Of a stretch of DNA of 64,000 nt, positions 32,731-43,094 are shown in pieces (position 1 is the first letter of the stretch; each line of letters starts with the position of its first letter). A model generated the notes under the pieces. The model was not told where the DNA came from and did no database searches. It saw only the letters and a list, made by a program, of their open reading frames with translations. The DNA comes from Gambelia wislizenii (Eukaryota; Chordata; Lepidosauria; Squamata; Crotaphytidae), in contig JAUMIR010000003.1 in NCBI GenBank assembly GCA_030847615.1, forward strand, positions 338,711,756 through 338,775,755, written 5' to 3'. Made by a program: the position numbers and the translations under genes.

Positions 32731-33039
32731 CTAGCCCCCTTTCCTTTTAATGCTGGCAGTATGGGTCATTGAAATAAATGGGACTCATTTTTCATTACGC
32801 GGTAAATCCCCTGCCTTCAACGCGTCTAGGGGCCTAAACAAAGAAAATATGTAATTTAATTTAATGTAATGTAATTTAATTTAATAAATCTTAAATTTCC
32901 CTCCCTTAGCTGCAGGATCCCACTGCCGATTGTGTTTTATCAGAAGCGGTGTGTCTGGGGCGGGGGGGGGTATGTTAGAGTGTTTCTGTGTTTTTTTAAA
33001 GCTTTAAATACACTTGAACCGACAGCCACCCACCCGGTT

Positions 33040-33290
33040 GCTCCAAAAGCGTGCGGGAGCCCTTTGATTCCAATATGTCCAGCGCCCTTGTCAGTTTAAT
33101 AGCCTTGTTTTCCAGTTTATTGCTTCATCAAATGCACCACATAGTCATAGATCTGCTTTGTTGGGGCTTATCGGGAGTGGCCATTACCCGACAGGACCGG
33201 GCTGAGCCTGGTGTGTGTAAACCTTTCGCCAGACTCTGGAGAAAAGAGGAGCGCTGGGTGGGCAGGGTGGGGGGGAAGTGATGATGGGAA
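33040..33290. promoter_or_regulatory. Candidate conserved non-coding element
   Basis: Repeat-free DNA about 8.2 kb upstream of CDX2, between a Penelope tail and a MITE. It includes ccctttgattccaa (a TCF/LEF-like ctttgat) at 33060-33073 and clustered A/T motifs (agtttaatagccttg, cagtttattgcttcatc). Its composition differs from the surrounding repeats. This is only an inference from repeat absence and motifs. No conservation data were available. Confidence 0.25.
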
Positions 33291-33589
33291 GAGTTTAAAA
33301 GGAAAGCTCTCTAAAGCTTCTTCTTCCCTTTCTTCAAAGAAAGACAAGAAACCTTTCCCGCCTGGATAGTTTCCCCTGCTGCTTTAGGTGCCGACCCAAT
33401 AAATCTTGCTGCCTGAGGCAGAGCGACAAATAGCGCCTCCTCTCCGTGTTCACGATCGAGGTACCTAGTATCCTAAGCCTGCCAAATTTTTCTGGCACTC
33501 TAAGACAGGTCTCGCAGGTACCTCTTTCCCCTCCTAATGATTTTTAAAAAAGGATGCTAATACAGTGCATCAAATCACTATCCAAGGGG

Positions 33590-33790
33590 GGCATCCATAC
33601 GAGAGAAATAATTACAGTTGAAACTGGATTATTTGCATGGTTCCTACCTATGGGATCCTGAGATTTGTAGTTTGGTAAGGCACCAGCGCTCTTTGTCAGA
33701 GAAGGCTAAAGACCTTGTAAAACTACAAATCCCAGGATTCCATAGGCAGGAGCTATGCAAATAATCCAGTTTCAAAGAGCAGATTCCACT
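33590..33790. mobile_element. Palindromic MITE
   Basis: Clear copy of the 13956-14162 family. The mirrored cores are atgggatcctgagatttgta and caaatcccaggattccatag, and the outer parts gaaactggattatttgcatg and atgcaaataatccagtttca. Confidence 0.7.
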
Positions 33791-34374
33791 CTTTTCACAG
33801 TCCTTTCGTGATAATCAGATTAAGGCAGTTTTTCCGGCCAGCTGGTTGGAGATGTGGGCTAGGTGTATGTGGTCAGCAGCAAGCAAGCTATTTGGGGATG
33901 ATGGGAGTTGTAATCCCAACAGGAGAGGCGCCTGGTTGGGGAAGGTTGCCAAGATATGGGATATCACATTCCACTTTGTCTTCTCCCTAGGCCGAAATTC
34001 ACAGTCCATTTTCTTCCTGGGAATAAAGGGGAAGAAGAGGTCTGGTAGACCGCAGGCTTGGAGATCAAATTGCACTTTGTTTCTAACGTTGCACAGGCTC
34101 TAGCGTCCGGAGGGCAAGTGTTACGAAAAACGTAGCAAACGTTTTGACATACTAGTGGATCACCGCTTGGGAATGTCCTGGAACGACAACTCCAAGAATC
34201 CTCCAGCCAGTCTGGCCAGTGATCGGGAGCCATGCAACGTTTGGGAACTGTAGTCTCGAACAGTGTTTCTTTGGAGGCCTTGAACCTGGCCCTACCCATT
34301 AATCCTGCATACCTGGAGAGATATACGTGTGCCACAAAAGAGATTTCTGGACCGGGGCATGAAGAAGGGGGGGG

Positions 34375-34580
34375 CTTCCATACTATACAATTATAGCGCT
34401 ACAGTTCCACTTTAACTGCCGTTGCCCATACTATAGAAGCCTGGAATTTGTAGTTCGGTAAGGCACGAGAGCTTTCTGCCTGTGAATTCCCTAAACTGCA
34501 AATCCCGGGATTCCATAGGATGGAACTATGGCAGTTAAAGCAGAATGGTAGAGCTCTAACAGTGCAGTGAGAAAAGGCCA
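34375..34580. mobile_element. Palindromic MITE
   Basis: Mirrored cores are agcctggaatttgtagttcg and aactgcaaatcccgggattc. Outer parts are caattatagcgctacagttc and gtagagctctaacagtgcag. Confidence 0.65.
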
Positions 34581-35404
34581 GTAACCCTGCCATCAGACTA
34601 TAATGGAAGACGGGTATAATACCAGGTAGCTTGGGACAGCTTTAGTTCCTGTTTCTTCCCCTCTTCTTCCTCCTGATGAATTTCCATTGCGACATTGAAG
34701 TATATACAGCGATGTACAAAAATAAATCCATAAAACCAGACAGCCCTGCCAGCGGCTATCGCTTTTCTTGCACGCCTGCGGCGAGGGTGCGGTCATTTGC
34801 TGCCCTCCAGAAACTGTTGGATTGCCACTCCCATCAGCCACAGCCAGCCTTGCCAATGGTTGAGGATGATTGAGGGAGGGGGCTTGTAACCCCATATCCT
34901 CTAAGAACGTACTTGGGTTGAAGCCCCCCCTCCGCTTTGATATAGACTGCTCGCCTGTCTTTGCTCTACAGACACCAACAGGCGAAGTTACTTTTCAGGG
35001 CGAGGGGGAAAGTATTAGCGCCTGTTCATGGGCGCAGATTATCAGGGCTCCTTTTCTTTTCTTTTCTTTTTTATAGGACTCCCGAATCAACGAACCCCCC
35101 CCCTTCTTCGGCTGGACCGCTTATTGGGGAAGGTGGGATAGAAAGAAGAAAGCATACCTACCATAAGTACTGTATATTGTCTGTCTGTATGCATGCCTGT
35201 GTATTTTTAGTCACGTTTCAGCTTTATATACATGCAGATATACATATGTACATAAAGGGCTAACTGCGGTATGTAACACTGTGTACAAATAGTAGAACAC
35301 CAAACGATGGGCTTTACCAACCGAGTAACTGTTTTCCCGTGAGCTATAAATCAAGTCCTATAAACCAAAATGAGCGGTGCAGATTATTTAAAACAGACAC
35401 AGGG

Positions 35405-35625
35405 CTGCTCCCACACTGCAGAAATAATGAGTTTGACACCGCTTTAACTGCCACGGCTCCAATGCTACGGAATTTCGGGATCTGTAGTACTTTGTGATAT
35501 TTAGCCTTCTTTGTCAGAGAGCTCTGGTGCCACAACAAACTACAAATCCCATGATTCTATAGGATGGAGCCGTGATAGTTAAAGTGGTATCAAACTGCAT
35601 TATTTCTTCAGTGTGGCAGCAGCCT
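35405..35625. mobile_element. Palindromic MITE
   Basis: Ends gctgctcccacactgcagaa and cttcagtgtggcagcagcc are inverted. The inner cores ggatctgtagtactttg and caaactacaaatcccatgat are also mirrored. Confidence 0.75.
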
Positions 35626-36261
35626 AAAGAGGCAATGAATGGAGTGGACCGAAGGGGTGGGTCATCGCTATGCTTCTGACTCCAGGTAGATTCTGTTGTT
35701 TTCCACGGGGGTGTTTCTGGAGGAAAGGGAGCAGGAGACGCCAGGACTTTTCTGAAGGAGTAACTCGAGCGAGTCGTTTCTTTTGTGGACAGGATCCAGA
35801 GAGGAATGTGAATCACCCTCTGAAAAGGGCATCAGGGACCGCCGAGGGCATCTGGGCGCAGATCGCTCTTGGGAAAGCGACGTGTTGTAGCCCAAGGCTG
35901 AACTCTCTCCCTCTCGCTCCAACTCCAAGTGGCGGGGGCTTAGAGCCTTCTCTTGTGCCTCGGTCGACGGGGCCCCGGCAAGGATGGCTTCATTTGCCCA
36001 GCCTCAAGTCTCTCCAGGGCTAAAACATGACCGCAATCTTGCCTGCGGAAAACCTTCCCGAACCCTGGACAATTCGCACTCCATTGAGATTGTGGGAGGC
36101 TGGAGGGGATGGACGAAGACTATAGAAGATGGAAACGACCGTCGTAGAGCCAGGGGGAGTTACTAGTTGGGACTGGGACCCCCAGAATGGCCCTCCCGGC
36201 TGAGGGATTTGTATGCCTTGGCTTCCTAAGAAAAGAAAAAGAACCCTTCTCAGGTCTTGGC
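35626..36261. other. Repeat-poor intergenic block
   Basis: Overlapping frames occur on both strands (86-117 residues) with no domain similarity. It could hold regulatory DNA about 5.5 kb upstream of CDX2. I see no specific signal. Confidence 0.35.
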
Positions 36262-36425
36262 ATGCACTGCCTCGGAGTGTGGTGGAGTGTCCTTCTTTGG
36301 AGGTTTTTCAACGGAGGCTGGATGGCCAACTGTCAGGAATGATTTGATTGTGTATTCCTGCATGGAAAGGGGTTGGACTGGACGGCCCTTGTGGTCTCTT
36401 CCAACTCTATGATTCTAGGATTCTT
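36262..36425 (+). mobile_element. CR1-like LINE 3' end
   Basis: Contains aacggaggctggatggccaa, aggggttggactggacggcc and gtctcttccaactctatgat, the hallmark 3' end of CR1-type LINEs in reptiles and birds, ending in a short attctagg repeat. Confidence 0.7.
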
Positions 36426-37543
36426 GACGCGACACTGGGATCTAGAAGAGGAGAAGTGTGGGAAGGAATTTGGGAAACGTTACCTTTGTGAACTACAGCT
36501 CCCAGAATAAGCCGGTCAACTTCGGGAGTGTTACTCCTCCCAAAAGTAACACTTCCAAGCATTGAATGAACAGGATTCGCTGCAAATTCCGCCAAGCGAT
36601 GCAATTGGAAGACGGGGTGCACCGCGACGGCACGTCCGCACTGACTAACCCACGAGGCGAAACTAGGAACGCTGAGTCGCTTTTGAAGAGCCCCGCAAGC
36701 AGGCGTAGTCTATCGCAGGCCGGAAGGGGTGGAAGCAGGGGTGTAGTTACAAGAAAGGAAAATGAGGGCACTGGCCCCTCGCATAAGAATTCTGCCCCAC
36801 CAAATGGAATTTTCCTTCAGTCCCCCACATTTCTAGCAGTGCGGAGTGTGTGAGATATTGAAAATCGGCAAAATCCTTCGCATTCCTCCGGGAACTTTGC
36901 TTGTTTCTTTTCTTTGGAGGCCTAAACTGTATTTCTAAATACTCAAGTTAGATTTTGCGTTATTGCAGTGCTAGAAATTTGGAGAATGAATGAACATTTC
37001 TTGGAGGGGGGCAAAGGATTCCCTTTCTACACTATAGGTATAATTTCCCTTCTCCCCCCCCCCCCGACAATCAGGTTAGAGTTTTCCCCGCTCACACACA
37101 GTGAAACTATTGTCACCACGTTTGGGAGCAAACACACAACCAGTAAGAGATATGAATGGAATCCTGTTGGCCCGTCTCAGCTAAAGCAGACCCATTGACT
37201 CAACTGCTGAGTCAACACTTCTGTAAATTTCACTGATTCGGTGGGTCTACTTTAGTTGATGTTTAGGATTCAAATGGTTGTAATTTTCTGGCGTGTGGTC
37301 TAGTGAACATACACACATAGTATTTCAAATATATCAGAACATGTCACATATCGAATATACAGTTTACAGACGCGAAGGTACATCTATTCGTATTCATACT
37401 GAAAGATAACCATAGTCCCCACATCCTGAAGTGGAGCCCCCAGGCCAGGATCTTTGGTATGCCTCCTACCTCCTCCTAAGATTAAGGGCAGCAAGATGCT
37501 CTACAGGATTTAGGATAAATAAGTAAGTTTAAATGATGACACC

Positions 37544-37581
<38 letters not shown>

Positions 37582-37790
37582 TTGCATAATAAAAACGTAC
37601 AATAATATAACTCCTAATCCTGAGCCCCTGGGCACCCAGGCTAGAGCCTGTTAGCTCCCCCCCCTTGTGGGGGCCATGAATATACCACACACATACACTA
37701 TTTTCTAGCATGGCCTGGGAAAATGTGTATATGTGTGTGTGTTGTCTTTCCCATGAATAATAACAACCAAAGTAAGCCTATTTAACTTAG
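36426..37790. other. Intergenic with simple repeats and palindromic repeat
   Basis: No gene is seen. A short palindromic-repeat half lies at 36485-36510. A ~100-bp palindromic repeat (agacccattgactcaactg, ggtgggtctactttagttga) lies at 37150-37280. A (gata)n microsatellite lies at about 37543-37582. Confidence 0.45.
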
Positions 37791-37794
37791 GGCC

Positions 37795-38270
37795 CTCTCA
37801 CACTCCACAATTATAGCGCTTTGATTCCACTCTGCCAGGACTGAATCCTATGGAATCTAGGTATTTTTTTTATTCATTTTTTATTTATTTAAGTATTTAT
37901 ACCCCACTCTTCAGCCACAAAGGCAATCTTTCGCCTTTTACAATTTGTTTTAAGCAATACCAATGTACACATCTACACTGCATTAGGCAGTTTCCAATGT
38001 GTGTTAGCTAATTGCCCCCACAAACTAGGTACTCATTTTACGAAAGGATGGAAGGCTGAGTGAACCTTGGAGCCCTCTGGAATCGAACTTGCAACGTGGT
38101 GACTTGCAGTACTGGCATTTAACCACTGCGCCACCAGTTTATGAGTGCACTAGACTTCCCAGGCAGAGCATTCTAAACACCTTGTGAAACTACGAATCCC
38201 AGGATTTCCTAGAATGACGTCATGGCAGTTAAAGTGGAATCAAAGTGTTATAATGGTGGCGTGGGAGCTC
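37795..38270. mobile_element. Palindromic MITE interrupted by a SINE
   Basis: The MITE halves are 37795-37862 (acaattatagcgctttgatt) and about 38145-38270 (actacgaatcccaggatttc to tggtggcgtgggagctc). Between them lies a minus-strand SINE. The nesting shows that the SINE inserted into an existing MITE. Confidence 0.65.
37863..38140 (-). repeat. tRNA-derived SINE (third type), minus strand
   Basis: The tRNA-like head at the right reads on the minus strand as tggtggcgcagtggttaaat with B-box gttcgattcc. The body contains ctcagccttccatcctttcg. The tail is a LINE-like ggggtataaatacttaaata stretch at the left. It differs from the Sauria type. Confidence 0.7.
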
Positions 38271-38822
38271 GTCACTCCTAAAAGTGCCTGTGGTTGAATA
38301 GAGTGTGCTTAACGTCTGCTACTTGTATGTAACCTAAATGTCTTAAATGGGCACAGCTTTGGCCGGATTTTTTTTACCTCTGAGTTAGTATGTGCGTGTA
38401 AATCCCACCGAGTTCAATGGAGCCTTCTCCCAGCGAAATGTGCGTCTGTCTACTTATAGTAAGGTATTGTTCCTCCAGCGGCAATCCAGGAGTAAGCCCA
38501 TTGAAGGCCGTGGTACTCACTGCCCTGCAAACGCGCACAAGATCGTGCTGCAAGGCTGCAATCCTATGCCCACCTCCCCGAGATTAAGCCTCATTGAACA
38601 CAACATTATCTCGGAGCACTAAATTGCCACCACTCAGACTGGAGGGCCCACATCGCTCCAGAATGTGTAAAAGTGAACTCCGGCTCAAATAAACAGGCGC
38701 GCCGATGACTGCGCGCGATCTTAATGTCTACCTGCTGAACACAAGGGTGGTTTTCTAAGCAAGCAAGTACAGGATCGCGCTGGAAATCGGTCCTACGGTC
38801 TTTAAAAGTGCCTGCAAGATGC
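38271..38822. other. Intergenic, no gene seen
   Basis: A diverged dispersed repeat lies at 38390-38600 (gtaaatcccaccgagttcaa). Repeat-poor sequence with gaggcgcgcc-like CpGs begins near 38650. Confidence 0.4.
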
Positions 38823-39047
38823 CATGGATGCAGTAGTGCAGTGGTCTGAGCGTTGGACTAGGACTCCGAAAGAACAGGATTCCAATCCCCACTCGGTGAC
38901 CTTGGACATGTCACACTCTCTCAGCCTAAGAGGAAGGCAAAGACAAACCCCCTCTGAGCAAATTTGGCCAAGAAAATCCCTTGATAGGTTCACCTTAAGG
39001 TCGCCGTAAGTCGGAAATGACTTGTAAGGGCACACAATAACAACAAG
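38823..39047 (+). repeat. Sauria-type SINE
   Basis: Full structure with head (gcagtagtgcagtggtctga), body (gaccttggacatgtcacact; acaaatttggccaagaaaat), tail (ggtcgccgtaagtcggaaat; gacttgtaagggcacac) and an (aac)n end. The 161-residue minus frame at 38802-39287 runs through it and is not a gene. Confidence 0.9.
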
Positions 39048-39554
39048 TCGAGAAAGTGCCCCAAAGCGCTTCCAAGGCCTCAACGGTGACGAGTTCGAGA
39101 CAGTCTTCTGCTTTTCCCAGTCGGGGTCGGTCCTTCTGTCTGCTGGGCAGCTAAAGGAAAGCGGGGAGGGGGAGTTTCCACCGCCCGCCGGTTTATCTGC
39201 AGCACCAGCAAAAGATTGAGTCGTTCTCTGTGTGGCTATGAAAGAGATGCAAATCTCCCCCGGCCTCTTGCCTTGTTCCCTGCTCAAGGTGAAAAGTTAA
39301 AGCATAAAAGCGACCAGTGAATCTGATCGGGGAGCTGGGGAGGGGGGAGAAGGCGGGTGTCGCATCTTCAAAGGGGAAAATTGTGTGTCTGCGCAGGGGA
39401 GGAAGGAGGGGGAGAATTCTCACATCAAAGTGACATTTCCCTATCTGCTTTGCAGAGACGCTGCGATCTGGATCGCGCTTCAAGTGGGCCCGGAGACGAC
39501 TCGGTTCGTGGGTTAATAAAATAAAAGAGACCAGCGTCTCAGCCCCCTCCCCTT

Positions 39555-39558
39555 TAAA

Positions 39559-39609
<51 letters not shown>

Positions 39610-39629
39610 GAAGGAAGGAAGGAAGAAAG
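39555..39629. repeat. (gaaa)n/(ggaa)n microsatellite
   Basis: About 75 bp of aaagaaagaaag units changing to aaggaagg near the right end. It is a purine-only strand and likely to be length-polymorphic. Confidence 0.9.
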
Positions 39630-40725
39630 ACCTCTCCCCATATCGTGCCTCTGGAAAGAATTCTCCCCACGGTTTTAAATTGGTCTCTGGCTAAATGATT
39701 TTAGCCTTTTTTCCTTCGGTGTCCGGGAAAACTCCATTGGAATCGAAGGTTAGCATTGGAAATCGATAGAGCGTCATTTCCCCCCTTCGACATTATATTC
39801 GTCTGTATCTTTTCTTCAAGGGGACAAAATACCCATCCTGAATATTCCAACATCGAAATATATAGCTGGGTGGATTTTAACCTTCATCAAGTAAATAGAT
39901 TGGGCTTGAAAAGTGTATGAAGTTGACTAGGCATTGACCTCCGTACCGTTTCTGATTCATTGTCGCTTTCTTTTCCCCTGTTTTAACCTCTCCAATATAC
40001 TCGATTTCAGAAGTGTTCTGTACAAAATTCGCCCTGACTTTCGGATGCTCTAAAAATTCGATTAAAATTCGCTGGGTTTCACTAACGGAAGCCGAGGGAG
40101 CTAATAATGGACTAAATACCACCTCAATGACCTCGCACATAAAACAAGACTTCCTTACCTCTGAACTGGGTGGGGGGGGATACGGCCTTGGCGGAGGTCT
40201 CCTTATTCTTAGGGATAGCCCAGGGCTCTCAGAACGTATTTAGATCCCTAGCTCGATAAAGAGGGAAACCTTTCTTGGCACACGACCCAACCCTAAAGAA
40301 ATTAAGATAATCCTTTTACGTTCGAAATTCACTTTGGGGGGTTGTTTTGTGGTTTGTTGCGACGGCTGTTTCCTCTTTATCCAGGATTAGGCTGGCAACT
40401 GGTCATTAATGAGTCTCTCTGGCTTTTCTTCGCCAACGAAGATTCATTAATGAGTAAACTACCTTAAAATGAGACGGGAGGATCTTTCCCTTTTTCCACC
40501 CTCCGAGGAGACTCCGGCCTCCCTTCGAAAGTCAAACGCCCTCTTCAAACCCAAGGATTTCAGCTGGAAATTTTTAACTGGCGTTTGGTGACGGATTAGG
40601 CCGAAACACGCTTTAACCTGGGCTGGAGATATCTGGGCGATTTAAGACTGGTCGACACAGATACCAGATTTCTGCCCTCCCTTTGGAAGGCCTTGCTGAG
40701 GTCTTAGCTTTGTCAACTTCTCGGT
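39630..40725. promoter_or_regulatory. Repeat-poor DNA upstream of CDX2, candidate cis-regulatory
   Basis: Apart from a 30-bp LINE stub (40414-40443) no repeat is seen in this 1.1-kb stretch just 5' of the CpG island. It holds several A/T-rich homeodomain-type motifs (aaattcgattaaaattcgct at 40054-40073; aatgattttagcc at 39694-39706). No coding frame is credible. The regulatory role is inferred from position and repeat depletion only. Confidence 0.3.
40414..40443 (-). mobile_element. 30-bp LINE stub with 11-bp target duplication
   Basis: On the minus strand this is just the last 30 bp of the 18893-19930 LINE family: the terminal hairpin (cttcg/cgaag) plus aaaagccagagaga. The perfect direct repeat tcattaatgag flanks it (40403-40413 and 40444-40454). 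This is an extreme 5' truncation that leaves only the putative RT recognition end. Confidence 0.85.
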
Positions 40726-40931
40726 CCTTAAAAAAAAAACCTATCCCGCGGGCGGGCGCGTACACCCACCCACCCAAATGTCATCTGATCTATACTACAC
40801 ACACACACACACAGAGACTTTTTGCAGGCCAGGCTGTGTGCCTCCTCCTGGCCACCTGGGTCCTCCTCCTCCTCCCCCTCCCCCTGGCGTCCAGCTCTTC
40901 TTGGCCTCCAGTCCTTTGAACCGGCGAGTGG

Positions 40932-40944
40932 AGGTTAAAGTGCA
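40932..40944 (+). promoter_or_regulatory. Candidate DR1 (HNF4-type) site
   Basis: aggttaaagtgca is close to the direct-repeat-1 motif bound by HNF4-type receptors (AGGTCA-A-AGTTCA form, with two changes). It lies about 520 bp upstream of the CDX2 start codon inside the CpG island. A functional link with intestinal CDX2 expression is inference. Confidence 0.3.
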
Positions 40945-41040
40945 CCCGGGCGCAAGGGGAGAAGGAAGCGCTGCCACCAGCCAGGCTCGCCTATAGGCGG
41001 CCGCCCTGAGATCCGGTCGCGGCCCTCGCCCTGCTCGTTT

Positions 41041-41051
41041 CCAATGCAAAT
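41041..41051 (+). promoter_or_regulatory. CCAAT box overlapping a perfect octamer (ATGCAAAT)
   Basis: ccaatgcaaat combines a CCAAT box (41041-41045) with the perfect POU octamer atgcaaat (41044-41051). It lies about 410 bp upstream of the start codon. OCT4 and CDX2 repress each other in early mammalian embryos, so an octamer here would be meaningful, but the position alone is weak evidence. Confidence 0.4.
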
Positions 41052-41415
41052 CGCCGTCGGGGGGGCGGGACGGGAGCAGCTCGGTCGCCCCCCCTCCCTC
41101 CCTCCCTCCACGTCACCTGCCTGGGCCAGTGGGCTTGGCCGGCCCATTCCTAAGAGCGCCGGGTCCCCAAGCGCCCGTCTCCCCAAGCGCTGCCGGGGCG
41201 GCCGGTCCTGCTCCTGTCGCCGCCGCCGCCTCGTCGATGGAGCCGGCTCCTTGAGGAGGGATCGGCCGCGCCCCGGGGAAGCCCCCGCTCCGCTGCCCCC
41301 CGGAGGAGGAAGAGGAGGAGGAGGAAGGCTCGCCCCCGAGGAAGTGGGATCCGCTCGCCCCCGCCAGGCCCGGGGGATCGGGCCCGAGGCGGGCGGCCGG
41401 CCCCCTTGCAGCAGC

Positions 41416-41469
41416 ATGCGGAGGAGGGCCGGTGGCTCCCGGCTGCCCCGGCTCCCGCCATGTACGTGA
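41416..41469 (+). other. Upstream ORF overlapping the CDX2 start codon
   Basis: An ATG at 41416, with A at -3, opens a 17-codon frame ([17 protein letters not shown]). It stops at 41467-41469, seven bases past the CDX2 ATG and in another frame. If the transcript begins upstream of 41416, scanning ribosomes would meet this ATG first. Whether it is translated is unknown. Confidence 0.5.
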
Positions 41470-41964
41470 GCTACCTGCTGGACAAAGAGGGGCCCCCCAT
41501 GTACCCGCCCGGCTCGGTGCGCCACGCGGGGGGGCTCAACTTGGCCGCGGCCCAGAACTTCGTGGCCGGCCCCCAGTACCCGGACTACGGCGCCTACCAC
41601 GTCCCCGGGCTGGGGCTGGACAACGCGCAGGCCTCCTCGCCCGGCTCGCCCTGGCCCCCGGGGGCTTACGGGCCGCCCCCCGCCCTCCGCGACGACTGGA
41701 ACGGCTACGGGCAAGGGGCGGCGGCGGGCTTGGCCTACAGCCCGGTGGCCGGAGACTACCACCCCCACCCGCACCCGCACGCCCACCCGCCGCAGGGACC
41801 CCCGGGCGCCTCCTGCGGCGGGCTGGCCCCTTCCGGGGGGCTGATCCCGTCGCTCAACCCGCTGCCGACGCTGCCGCCCACGCCGGGCTCGGAGCCGCTC
41901 TCCCCTGGCGGCCAGCGGAGGAACCTCTGCGAGTGGATGAGGAAGCCCACGGCGGGGGGGCCCG
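41460..41964 (+). CDS. CDX2: CDX2 exon 1 (caudal-type homeobox 2, N-terminal part)
   Basis: CDX2 is a nuclear ParaHox transcription factor controlling posterior patterning and intestinal identity. Exon 1 encodes residues 1-168 plus one base of codon 169. The start [10 protein letters not shown], then [25 protein letters not shown] and DDWNGYG, matches CDX2 more closely than CDX1 or CDX4. A His/Pro run ([13 protein letters not shown], residues 99-111) and a glycine/proline-rich stretch follow. [17 protein letters not shown] (residues 147-163) holds the Pbx-contact tryptophan motif. Ser60-Pro61 falls in the region of the phosphorylated Ser60 of mammals. The ATG at 41460 lies in gccATG context. 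An in-frame upstream extension would need a TTG start and is rejected. Exon 1 ends at ccg|gtaagg, phase 1. Confidence 0.95.
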
Positions 41965-42689
41965 GTAAGGACAGGCGGGGGGGAGGGCAGGGGGCCTGGG
42001 CTGGCTGGCTGGAGTTCCCCCAGGACAGGGCCTCGAACTCCCCGCCCAGCCGAGCGGTGGGGCTGGGGCCAGGCGCTCTGGACGAGCTCAGAGGCACTCT
42101 CGCCCACCCCCGCCCCCGGGGTCGGGTGAGGGAGCCACCCGCGACGGGAGAGGAAGAGGGAGCTCCTCCTCTGGAGCAGGCCCCCTCCCGAGGCTGGGGA
42201 GGTGGGTGGTGGGGCTGCTTCGACGGCAAAGAGCCGCGGCGGGGGAGCGGGCGCTTCTTCCCGGCGATCCTGCGCTGAGCCGCCTCTTCCGCGGGTCCTG
42301 GGGCGGGGAAAGGGGTCCAGGAGAGGAGAGCCACCCCCAGCACAGGGGAGCCGGCGGGCTGGGGTTTCCTCCACGCGCCCCCCGCAGTGATCTAGGGGTT
42401 GAGCGACCTGGGCCTAGAGCCAACCGCTAACCTCAGCCAGAACAGGCCGTTGGACTCCCCTCCAGTTGGGCGAACAAGTGGACGGGGCCCCAGCGCGAGG
42501 CCAAGGCCCCATCGACATCAATGAGCCTGCCTTCCGAGGTGGGGGTGGGCTGAGGGTCGCATTCCGTCTGCGCCGTAGCTCTGCTCTTTCTGTACCCGGC
42601 TTGGTGGAAGTAGAAGAAAACTTAAGAGGGGGCGTTTTGAAACAGGGTGACATTAATCGGCTGGTGGGGGAGGGGGCAACCGGAGGGTC

Positions 42690-42750
42690 ATCTTGGCGTA
42701 GTGGTTTGAGCCGCCTTCGGGGTCACCACAAGTCGGAAACCACCGGAGGA
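42690..42750 (+). repeat. Sauria-type SINE fragment, internally deleted
   Basis: Head tcttggcgtagtggtttgag is joined directly to the tail ggggtcaccacaagtcggaa. The whole body is missing. Confidence 0.6.
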
Positions 42751-42964
42751 GAGTCAACACTCTCTGTGTCCCTTTTGGTTGGGATCCGAGTGTAAGGCTG
42801 CACCAAACAAAGCATCTCAGAAGGTTATGATCCGCAAGTCAGGAACCCACAGTCCTAGAGGGACGCCCTATAAGGAGAAATCACCCGACGGGTGCCTTCC
42901 AGGAGGAGTCCGTGGAGTCAATGAGTCTGTGTCTTGCTCTTGGAGATGCTGCAGGAATCCTTGG

Positions 42965-43070
42965 CTTCTTCCTGCTTAGAGTAGACCCATGGAATCCCTT
43001 GAGTAAACTTGCATAAACCCTATTGATTAAAAGGGTCTACTCTGGTTCAGCCTAACCATTGGATTGAGGC
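42965..43070. repeat. ~100-bp palindromic repeat
   Basis: Left half cttagagtagacccatggaa, right half aaaagggtctactctggttc. The two halves mirror each other around a variable centre. Confidence 0.6.
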
Positions 43071-43094
43071 CTTTTGTCATTTTTTTTGCCGGCA

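Larger units (their letters stand above)
40730..42620. promoter_or_regulatory. CDX2: CpG island spanning the CDX2 promoter and exon 1
   Basis: The stretch is visibly GC- and CpG-rich (for example gcgggcgggcgcgtac at 40748, ggcggccgc near 41000, and most of exon 1), against the A/T-rich flanks. It lies around the CDX2 start codon, as is usual for ParaHox gene promoters. An (ac)n tract is at about 40795-40813. The island extends about 650 bp into intron 1. The transcription start cannot be fixed from the sequence. Confidence 0.75.

Noticed and set aside
38802..39287. 161-residue minus-strand frame
   Set aside because: It crosses a full Sauria-type SINE in antisense and has no domain.
41406..41459. 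18-residue N-terminal extension of CDX2 in frame with the ATG
   Set aside because: It would need a TTG start, and the family protein begins MYV at 41460 in a good start context.
41965..42278. Read-through of exon 1 frame into intron 1 (to a stop at 42278)
   Set aside because: A strong donor (ccg|gtaagg) sits at the family-conserved splice position and exon 2 continues in phase, so the downstream frame is intronic.
40935..42374. 479-residue minus-strand frame antisense to CDX2 exon 1
   Set aside because: It lies in the CpG island, where GC-rich DNA has few stop codons. Its composition is Arg/Pro/Gly/Ala-rich with no domain, and it is the shadow of the CDX2 exon and the flanking GC-rich sequence.
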